Below are positions 1 to 5,571 of a stretch of 5,571 nt of DNA, in pieces. Position 1 is the stretch's first letter. The number at the start of each line of letters is the position of its first letter. The stretch comes from Bacteriovoracaceae bacterium UBA4096 (GTDB lineage: Bacteria > Bdellovibrionota > Bacteriovoracia > Bacteriovoracales > Bacteriovoracaceae). The notes under the pieces are model-generated. The model was not told where the DNA came from. It searched no databases and worked only from the letters and a program-made list of their open reading frames with translations. The stretch is from positions 1-5,571 of the forward strand of contig DFXY01000038.1 in the NCBI GenBank assembly GCA_002381945.1, written 5' to 3'. The translations under genes and the position numbers were made by a program.

Positions 1-189
1 CTGGTAGTGGGTATTCTTGTTTCGATATTTCAGGCCGTGACTCAGATTAATGAACAAACTTTATCATTTATACCAAAGATCCTTGTGATCATCGTGGCGC
101 TGGTTATCTTCAGTCCCTGGATGATGGAAACCATGGTGACTTACACCCAGGACCTTTTCACAAGTATTCCGGAATTGATTAGGCGTTAA
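1..189 (+). CDS. fliQ: FliQ, flagellar export gate protein (3' end only)
   Basis: This is the C-terminal 62 residues of FliQ, a small inner-membrane protein of about 88-90 residues that forms the flagellar type III export gate core with FliP and FliR. The reading frame is open from base 1, so roughly 27 N-terminal residues, including most of the first membrane helix, lie outside the window. The GTG at base 7 is an internal valine codon, not the start. The family hallmark is clear: the QINEQTLSFIPKI segment at bases 40-78, followed by the second hydrophobic helix (LVIIVALVIFSPWM) and the short polar tail ending LFTSIPELIRR. Its stop codon TAA shares its last base with the fliR start, so the two are probably translationally coupled. 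FliP would be expected immediately upstream. The virulence-type homologue (SctS) is less likely because flhA, flhB and flhF follow. Confidence 0.95.
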   Translation: MVVGILVSIFQAVTQINEQTLSFIPKILVIIVALVIFSPWMMETMVTYTQDLFTSIPELIRR

Positions 190-968
190 TGAATTTTACC
201 ATTGCCGATCACACAGCCTTCTTGGCCTTCTGGCTGAGTTTTTCCCGATGGATCGCGGTTCTCTTTCAATTACCACTGTTCGATAACGTGGCCGTACCAA
301 ATCTGGTTAAAGTCCTTGCAAGTTTCGTTATCTCCTTTGCTTTTTTTCCTGATCTTCGCGGCACGCTTGTTGCAGAAATCAATATGGTCGGAGTGGATAA
401 CATCTGGATCCTCCTGATGTTTCATACCACTACCGGTCTAATTATTGGATTTTTGGTGAAAAGTATTATGACTCTATTTGTATCAGCTGGTAGCATTCTG
501 ACTCAGCAGATTGGCTTTGCATCTGTGAGCTATTTTGATCCCACTCAGGGTCAGCAAATTGGTCCATTCGAACGGTTGATTGAATGGACTTTGCTTATCT
601 TGATTCTTACTTCCGGTGCCCTGGTTCCCATGTTTAAGGGAGTGTTTCAGTCATTTTATTCTGTCAATTTCTTAAACGCAGATAAAATGCTCAAAACGCC
701 GGAATATTTCGTGTTATTCTTTAAGTCAGCTTTCAGTGCTTCGATCCTTCTGGCCGGACCACTGATATTTGCAAACTTACTCATGAACCTGGTTATGGGA
801 ATTGTCGCCAGAACCGTTCCTCAAATGAACGTGTTAATGGTGAGTTTCGTAGTGAACATAGGTCTGGGACTTCTGCTCTTTTTAGGAATATCAGAGGAGT
901 TTTTCCAGGTGAGCTTTGATTTATATGTTGAAAAACTAGGGTACTGGTTCCAATTCCTTTCACCTTAG
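189..968 (+). CDS. fliR: FliR, flagellar export gate protein
   Basis: FliR is 259 residues here, close to the usual family length of about 260. It is a polytopic inner-membrane protein that completes the FliP5-FliQ4-FliR1 export channel. Hydrophobic segments lie near residues 10-30, 40-56, 70-98, 128-148, 178-205 and 213-234. Family landmarks are AGSILTQQIGF with a following DP (residues 100-118) and the strongly conserved RTVPQMNVLMVSF stretch (208-220). One deviation is residues 142-144, which read SGA where, from memory, enterobacterial FliR has an NGH motif just before the LxxxxSF helix. The ATG overlaps the fliQ stop codon in TAATG and is preceded only by a weak AGG at 181-183, which fits reinitiation after fliQ. 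The start is supported by the family-like short N-terminus. The assignment is secure from sequence and from the fliQ-fliR-flhB order. Confidence 0.96.
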   Translation: MNFTIADHTAFLAFWLSFSRWIAVLFQLPLFDNVAVPNLVKVLASFVISFAFFPDLRGTLVAEINMVGVDNIWILLMFHTTTGLIIGFLVKSIMTLFVSAGSILTQQIGFASVSYFDPTQGQQIGPFERLIEWTLLILILTSGALVPMFKGVFQSFYSVNFLNADKMLKTPEYFVLFFKSAFSASILLAGPLIFANLLMNLVMGIVARTVPQMNVLMVSFVVNIGLGLLLFLGISEEFFQVSFDLYVEKLGYWFQFLSP

Positions 969-988
969 TCCCTTCATAAAGGCATAGG

Positions 989-2065
989 ATGGCCGACGAG
1001 AACGACGACGAAAAAACCGAAGAACCCTCCCAACACAAGATTGATGAATCTCGTAAGAAGGGTGATGTTGCTTCTTCCAAAGAGCTTTCATCCGTATTGA
1101 TTCTTACTGGATCGTTACTCACATTAATCATCTGTGGTGTTTTTATCTATGAGCAGTTCACAGAATATATCGATTGGCTTTATCGCCAGGACTTCAGAAC
1201 GGCCTATTCTCAGGAAAAATTCTCGGATATTTTTCGGCACACTATCTGGACACTGGTGAAATGTGTGGCCCCATCCTTTGGTGCATCTATGTGCCTGGGG
1301 GTCTTATCGCAATTCATGCAAATCGGTTTTCTTTATTCGCCGGAAATTTTAAATGCTGACATTGAACGATTGAATCCGATTAAAGGTTTTGGAAAGCTGT
1401 TCTCCAAAAAGGCGATTGTTGAAGCAATTAAAGGTGTTTTTAAATTCACGGTGGTTATTCTCATCACTTATTCAGTGATGAGAGATAACGTCGGATCATT
1501 CTTGGGATTCCTGCATTCTGATGCCGGTCAGAGCTTGGTGTTTGGCAAATACTTGATGGCCAAGCTTGGTTTTTCTATTTTACTTGGTTTAGCGGTCGTG
1601 GCATTGGCCGATTTTGCATGGGAAAAGTGGTCCTATCGTCAGAAAATGATGATGACCAAACAACAGGCCAAAGAAGAAGCTAAAGAAAAAGATGGAAATC
1701 CGGAAGTGAAACAAAAGATCCGTCAGATTCAAAGGCAAATGGCCCAGAAACGGATGATGGATGATGTAAAGAAAGCAGACGTAATTGTTACAAATCCAAC
1801 TCATATTAGTGTAGCATTGAAGTATGATGGTCAGACGATGGTGGCCCCATCGGTGATGGCAAAAGGTGCCGATCATTTGGCCCTTCGCATTCGTGAGATT
1901 GCCAAGGAAAATGATATTCCTATTGTCGAAAACATCATGCTGGCCCGGACTTTATATAAAACGGTGAAGGTGGGACATGGAGTTCCTAGAACACTGTATA
2001 AGGCCGTAGCAGAGATACTGAGCTTCGTTTACAAATTGAAACGTAAACAGAAAGCTTTGAAATAA
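989..2065 (+). CDS. flhB: FlhB, export gate and substrate-specificity switch protein
   Basis: FlhB is 358 residues here. It sits around the export gate and switches secretion from rod/hook to filament substrates after autocleavage. The N-terminus shows the family pattern DEKTEEPS...SRKKGDV (7-27). Four membrane helices fall near 34-54, 87-110, 147-165 and 188-210. A very charged cytoplasmic linker follows (211-262), then the autocleavage motif NPTH at residues 269-272 (bases 1793-1804), with cleavage expected between N269 and P270, the same numbering as in Salmonella. The C-terminal cytoplasmic domain retains ALKYDG and IVENIMLARTLY, so it looks catalytically normal. It ends in a basic tail (KLKRKQKALK) and lacks the longer C-terminal extension of Salmonella FlhB (383 residues). 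AAAGG at 978-982, six bases upstream, supports the ATG start. It lies 20 bases after fliR in the same operon. Confidence 0.97.
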   Translation: MADENDDEKTEEPSQHKIDESRKKGDVASSKELSSVLILTGSLLTLIICGVFIYEQFTEYIDWLYRQDFRTAYSQEKFSDIFRHTIWTLVKCVAPSFGASMCLGVLSQFMQIGFLYSPEILNADIERLNPIKGFGKLFSKKAIVEAIKGVFKFTVVILITYSVMRDNVGSFLGFLHSDAGQSLVFGKYLMAKLGFSILLGLAVVALADFAWEKWSYRQKMMMTKQQAKEEAKEKDGNPEVKQKIRQIQRQMAQKRMMDDVKKADVIVTNPTHISVALKYDGQTMVAPSVMAKGADHLALRIREIAKENDIPIVENIMLARTLYKTVKVGHGVPRTLYKAVAEILSFVYKLKRKQKALK

Positions 2066-2104
2066 TTTTTAGCTCAGGATGAGCGACTCTTTTGAGGAGA
2101 TACC
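2066..2104 (+). promoter_or_regulatory. flhB-flhA spacer with strong RBS and small inverted repeat
   Basis: This 39-base gap is the longest in the window. It carries the best ribosome binding site seen here, GAGGAGA at 2094-2100, four bases before the flhA ATG. Upstream lies a perfect 5-bp inverted repeat, GCTCA (2072-2076) and TGAGC (2080-2084), with a 3-base loop. CTC at 2087-2089 could instead pair with GAG at 2094-2096 across TTTT, which would cover part of the RBS. These stems are short and may be chance. They are not followed by a clean T-run, so I do not read this as a terminator. Confidence 0.4.
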
Positions 2105-4177
2105 ATGGATAGGTTTTTTGAAAAGCTCAAAGTCTTTTCTCAAAATTCAGAATTAGCTCTGGCCCTCGGTTTAATCATCATCTTAGGTGTGATGATTGTT
2201 CCGTTGCCTCCAGTGATTCTGGATTTATTCCTGGCCTTATCAATCGCGATTTCAGTCGGTATTTTATTGATGTCGGTTTATGCCAGAAAGCCACTGGATT
2301 TTTCAACTTTTCCTTCCATCCTTTTGATTACGACCTTATTAAGACTTTCACTTAACGTGGCCTCAACACGTAATATTCTTTTGAAGGGAGCTGCAGACGG
2401 AACAAAGGCTGCCGGGCATATCATCGAAGCTTTCGGTGAATTTGTGGTCGGTGGTAATTATGCTGTCGGTATCATTATTTTTCTAATTTTGGTGGTTATT
2501 AACTTTATCGTTATTACTAAAGGTGCTGGACGAGTTGCTGAAGTAAGTGCTCGATTCACCTTAGATGCAATGCCTGGTAAACAAATGGCGATTGATGCTG
2601 ACTTGAATGCCGGTTTAATTGACGATAAAGAAGCTAAACGTCGTCGTGCTGAAGTGGGACAGGAAGCTGACTTCTACGGTTCGATGGATGGTGCTTCCAA
2701 GTTCGTACGAGGAGATGCTATTGCGGGGATTCTGATTACCGTTATTAACATCATTGGGGGGATCATTGTAGGTGTCGCCCAGAATGATATGACTTTCTCA
2801 GATGCTGCCCGAACCTTTACTCTATTAACAGTCGGTGATGGTCTGATCGCTCAGATTCCCGCCCTGATTATCTCAACTGCTGCCGGTATTATCACTACCC
2901 GTAACACGAGCTCAGAAGCTCTTGGGAACCAGGTTAATAAAGAGTTCAGCGCTCATCCTAAAGCTTTTTATATTACAGCAGCAGCTATTACAGTTTTTGG
3001 TTTAATTCCGGGATTTCCGGGTCTACCGTTCATGATGATTGGTGGCCTGATCGGTTTTGCCGGATTCCGAATTGAGAAGAATAAGGAAATGGTTACGGCC
3101 GCTGAAGTCAGCAATGCAGTGTCTGAAGCTAAACCAAAAGAAACTCTTGAATCTCTTTTACCTGTTGAATTGGTTCAACTGGAAGTGGGATACGGAATTG
3201 TCAGCATTGTCGATGCTGAACAAAATGGCGATCTTCTCGAGAGGATTTCTCATATTCGTAAGCAGTTCGCTCTTGATTGGGGGATTATTATTCCTTCGGT
3301 TCGAATTAAGGATAACCTGGAACTCAGACCGGGTGGATACTCCATCAAGCTCAAAGGAATTGAAATCGCGAAGGGTGAACTTATGCCTGATCATATGATG
3401 GCCATGGACCCTGGAACCGTGATTGAGAACATGGACGGTGTTGAAACCAAGGAGCCAGTCTTTGGACTTCCTGCGATCTGGATTACTGATGATCGGAAGG
3501 ATGAAGCACAATATAACGGTTATACCGTGGTAGACCTTTCAACAATTGTGGCAACCCATTTAACTGAAGTTCTTAAAACAAATCTTTCCGAACTTTTTGG
3601 CCGTCAGGAATTGGTTAAAGTTTTGGATAACTTTAAAGAAGAAAACCCTAAAATTGTTTCTGATCTTGTTCCGGACATCATGCCGCTTGGTACGGTGCTC
3701 AAGGTTCTGCAGAGCCTTTTGCGTGAAGGTGTCTCAGTTCGGGATTTACGAACCATTCTTGAAACTCTGGCCGAATTTGGTTCAGCTTCAAAAGATCCGG
3801 AAGCCCTTACTGAATATGTTAGACAGGCGCTCTATAGGACCATTACTGAAAGAATCAAAGGTTCTCAAGGTGATGTTCCCTTATTCACTCTTGACCGGGG
3901 TCTCGAGGAAGCAGTGGCCCGCTCTATCATCCACACCGATCATGGTTCCCAATTAAACTTAGATCCGAAAGTGACTCAAACCATCCTGGCTTCACTCAAT
4001 GAAAAAATTGAAGAAGCTACTTCGCAAGGAGAGAAAATGGTCGTTCTTTGTTCACCTGTCATCCGCCGTCATTTCAAGAAGTTGACTGAAAAATTCATTC
4101 CCAACATGATAGTGGTGAGCCATAATGAACTTAGTCCAGAAGTCAATATCAGATCTCTCGGTACCGTGAGGTTGTAA
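2105..4177 (+). CDS. flhA: FlhA, export gate energy-coupling and chaperone-docking protein
   Basis: FlhA is 690 residues, matching the usual length of about 690-700. It forms a nonameric ring below the export gate that couples ion flow to export and docks chaperone-substrate complexes. The N-terminal half (about 18-320) contains the membrane helices. Between them lies the conserved FHIPEP loop: RLSLNVASTR (80-89), then R143, R150, D154 and MPGKQMAIDADLNAG (156-170), then VRGDAIAG with D204. These correspond, with a shift of four, to Salmonella R147, R154, D158 and D208, which are reported as important for ion coupling, and all are retained. A linker (about 323-350) leads to the cytoplasmic domain (351-690). 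This keeps RPGGYSI (408-414), EPVFGLPAIW (450-459, part of the chaperone-binding face) and VVDLSTIVATHL (475-486). The strong RBS at 2094-2100 fixes the ATG. The gene ends three bases before flhF. No missing residues or frameshift were seen. Confidence 0.98.
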   Translation: MDRFFEKLKVFSQNSELALALGLIIILGVMIVPLPPVILDLFLALSIAISVGILLMSVYARKPLDFSTFPSILLITTLLRLSLNVASTRNILLKGAADGTKAAGHIIEAFGEFVVGGNYAVGIIIFLILVVINFIVITKGAGRVAEVSARFTLDAMPGKQMAIDADLNAGLIDDKEAKRRRAEVGQEADFYGSMDGASKFVRGDAIAGILITVINIIGGIIVGVAQNDMTFSDAARTFTLLTVGDGLIAQIPALIISTAAGIITTRNTSSEALGNQVNKEFSAHPKAFYITAAAITVFGLIPGFPGLPFMMIGGLIGFAGFRIEKNKEMVTAAEVSNAVSEAKPKETLESLLPVELVQLEVGYGIVSIVDAEQNGDLLERISHIRKQFALDWGIIIPSVRIKDNLELRPGGYSIKLKGIEIAKGELMPDHMMAMDPGTVIENMDGVETKEPVFGLPAIWITDDRKDEAQYNGYTVVDLSTIVATHLTEVLKTNLSELFGRQELVKVLDNFKEENPKIVSDLVPDIMPLGTVLKVLQSLLREGVSVRDLRTILETLAEFGSASKDPEALTEYVRQALYRTITERIKGSQGDVPLFTLDRGLEEAVARSIIHTDHGSQLNLDPKVTQTILASLNEKIEEATSQGEKMVVLCSPVIRRHFKKLTEKFIPNMIVVSHNELSPEVNIRSLGTVRL
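4166..4171 (+). promoter_or_regulatory. Ribosome binding site for flhF inside the flhA 3' end
   Basis: GTGAGG lies within the last codons of flhA, nine bases upstream of the flhF ATG at 4181. It is a good anti-16S match at suitable spacing. The three-base gap between genes means translation of flhF is probably coupled to flhA. It decides the flhF start together with the family-typical N-terminus that follows. Confidence 0.6.
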
Positions 4178-4180
4178 AGA

Positions 4181-5571
4181 ATGTTCGTAAAGAAGTTCGA
4201 AGCTGACACATTAGAAGAAGCCCTGAAAGCTGTTAAGGTTGAGCTCGGTCCTGATGCCATCATTCTTAAAACCATCACCAACAACGGTTTCAAAGGGGCC
4301 TTCAAAAAGAAGCGCATTGAAATCACAGCGGCCATCTCAGAGCGAAGTTTTGAGAAGAAGGCAAAGGTGGATAAAGTTTTGAATAATGAACAAAAAGAAG
4401 CTTTTTATCAAAAGTCTGCCTCGTCAATTAAAGAAACCATCACCAAATACAATGGATTTGAAACTCAATCCGGAGGATATGGGAGTATGGGGTTGAATAA
4501 AGTTGTAAATACTCTGGCCAAGGGATCTGCCGGACTGGCCGATATGACTAACAAAACATCTTCCATGATTAAGAATAGTCTGGATGATTTTTTAACTGAT
4601 AATGAAGACTCAAGCTTTGATATTGATTCAACTGATGATACTCCGATGCATGCACCCCGAACACAAAACCGAGGCAAGTACGCTGAACCTCCTCAAAGAG
4701 AAGCTCCAGTCAGACAGGCGCGGGCCTTAAGACCGGAGGTGGACGATACGGTAGATATCACCCGTAATCCTTTAAGAGAAACGACTCCAACGCCATCTCA
4801 AGCAAATATTGTTAGTCGTGAAGCCTATAATGAACTTAAGCAAGAACTCAGAACCACACAGCACAAGATGGAACTTTTAGAACAAAAGCTTCAGGAGCTG
4901 TCTCAGAATTATCAGTTTAATCAAAAACATCTCAATGAAGCCAAGGGGATTTTTCAACTTCGTACAACCTTGAAAACTCTGGATGTGGATGAGTCGCATA
5001 TATTAGAGCTTATTAAAAAAGCTAATTATGAATTATCGAAAGAGGACTTAGAAAATCCTGACATCATCTTTGAATTTGCTCTCCAGGAAATGGCGAGTTC
5101 AATTAACACCAGCATTCCGCTGTTTGCTAAAATTGAAAATGGTGATTCTGTGATCACGGTACTTGTTTCGGAAGCGGCTTCCGGTCAGAGCACGATGGGA
5201 ACTAAGATTGCGGTCTTAAAGAAAGACGTCGTACTTATTCAATACTCTCAGGATGCCCAGAATAATGCCTCAACAGATTTTGCTGCCCAGGTTTTTGGAA
5301 TCAAGGTTGAGAAGGTTCAAAACTTCTCAGAAGTCGTAGGCCTATGTCGGAAAGCAGTGGAAGCCGGCAAATCTGTCCTGGTGGATGTTCGCCTCAACAG
5401 TAGATTTTCCGACGAAACAAAAAAATTCATTGAGACTTTGAAACGTGGTTTCCAGCACGTAGAAGTTTTATGCACACTTTCAGCAATTCACTCTGAACTT
5501 TATAACCGAAAAATAATTGCCCGATACAAGGACGTTGTAGACGGTGTTATCATTTCACATGTGGATCTCTG
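4181..5571 (+). CDS. flhF: FlhF-like SRP-family protein with degenerate GTPase motifs (5' part)
   Basis: The frame is open from ATG 4181 to the window end: 463 codons plus two bases. FlhF is an SRP-type GTPase related to Ffh and FtsY that marks the pole and sets flagellar number. The N-terminal domain is typical: FVKKFEADTLEEALKAVK then ELGPDAIILKT (residues 2-31) and IEITAAI (about 46-52). A long, polar, low-complexity linker follows (about 55-213), then a predicted coiled coil (214-255) and an N-domain-like helical region (about 258-320). The G domain is recognisable by order but lacks its signatures. The P-loop position reads SEAASGQST (330-338), with Q336 where the lysine should be. DTYR is absent around 354-366. 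DTAGR is replaced by DVRLN (402-406), and TKxD by SHVD (459-462). Known FlhF proteins bind GTP and dimerise; that this one cannot is inference. Identity rests on the N-terminus, domain order and position after flhA. The remaining C-terminus, perhaps 60-80 residues, is outside the window. Confidence 0.88.
   Translation, partial: MFVKKFEADTLEEALKAVKVELGPDAIILKTITNNGFKGAFKKKRIEITAAISERSFEKKAKVDKVLNNEQKEAFYQKSASSIKETITKYNGFETQSGGYGSMGLNKVVNTLAKGSAGLADMTNKTSSMIKNSLDDFLTDNEDSSFDIDSTDDTPMHAPRTQNRGKYAEPPQREAPVRQARALRPEVDDTVDITRNPLRETTPTPSQANIVSREAYNELKQELRTTQHKMELLEQKLQELSQNYQFNQKHLNEAKGIFQLRTTLKTLDVDESHILELIKKANYELSKEDLENPDIIFEFALQEMASSINTSIPLFAKIENGDSVITVLVSEAASGQSTMGTKIAVLKKDVVLIQYSQDAQNNASTDFAAQVFGIKVEKVQNFSEVVGLCRKAVEAGKSVLVDVRLNSRFSDETKKFIETLKRGFQHVEVLCTLSAIHSELYNRKIIARYKDVVDGVIISHVDL

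Noticed and set aside
7..189. A complete 60-residue ORF starting at GTG 7
   Set aside because: The frame is open upstream to base 1 and the residues before GTG continue the FliQ first membrane helix, so this is a truncated FliQ and not a short complete gene.
793..1131. Minus-strand ORF of 112 codons across the fliR-flhB junction
   Set aside because: It lies antisense to two well-supported genes and its translation shows no recognisable domain. It is a shadow frame.
2072..2093. Intrinsic terminator between flhB and flhA
   Set aside because: The stem is only 5 bp and is followed by GACTC and then just four Ts that run into the RBS. It does not have the form of a Rho-independent terminator, and the gene order argues for one transcript.
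3158..3511. Minus-strand ORF of 117 codons and overlapping plus-strand frames inside flhA
   Set aside because: All lie within the fully conserved FlhA coding frame, have no family resemblance and lack a convincing RBS.
5140..5240. Frameshift or sequencing error destroying the flhF P-loop
   Set aside because: The three forward frames were read by hand here; none encodes GKT or GKS, and the flanking strands stay in the same frame, so substitution is the better explanation.
1..5571. Non-flagellar (virulence) type III secretion cluster or an accessory/mobile system
   Set aside because: FlhA and FlhB are of flagellar type by length and motifs, and flhF directly follows. No transposase, integrase, repeats, tRNA or CRISPR array were seen.

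Overview
The window is a continuous run of five co-directional (+) genes from a bacterial flagellar export cluster: fliQ (3' end only), fliR, flhB, flhA and flhF (5' part, running off the right edge). Four encode membrane components of the flagellar type III export gate. The fifth encodes the SRP-type GTPase homologue that normally sets the number and polar placement of flagella. Base composition is moderate to low in G+C by eye. The proteins look like those of a Gram-negative, polarly flagellated bacterium. My best guess is a member of the Bdellovibrionota, possibly the Bacteriovorax/Peredibacter side, but this rests on general sequence flavour and gene order and no search was run.

Layout: 1-189 fliQ tail; 189-968 fliR, overlapping fliQ by one base (TAATG); 20-base gap; 989-2065 flhB; 39-base gap with a strong ribosome binding site and a small inverted repeat; 2105-4177 flhA; 3-base gap; 4181-5571 flhF, open to the window end. 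Nothing is encoded convincingly on the minus strand, and no intergenic stretch exceeds 39 bases. No promoter or terminator is evident, so this looks like the interior of a single operon whose promoter lies upstream of fliQ.

How they work together: FliQ and FliR (with FliP, expected just upstream) form the export gate core. FlhB wraps the gate and switches substrate class through self-cleavage at its NPTH site. FlhA forms the nonameric energy-coupling and chaperone-docking ring. All the key residues I could check in FlhB and FlhA are intact, so the export machine looks functional.

The notable point is flhF. Its N-terminal FlhF-specific domain is conventional, but the GTPase domain has lost every nucleotide-binding signature visible in the window: the P-loop lysine and glycines, the DTYR motif, the DTAGR motif and the TKxD motif. 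The frame is uninterrupted and the fold remnants are colinear. It therefore reads as an intact protein with a degenerate G domain (a pseudo-GTPase) in an otherwise ordinary operon. I see no mobile element, CRISPR array, RNA gene or other accessory system.
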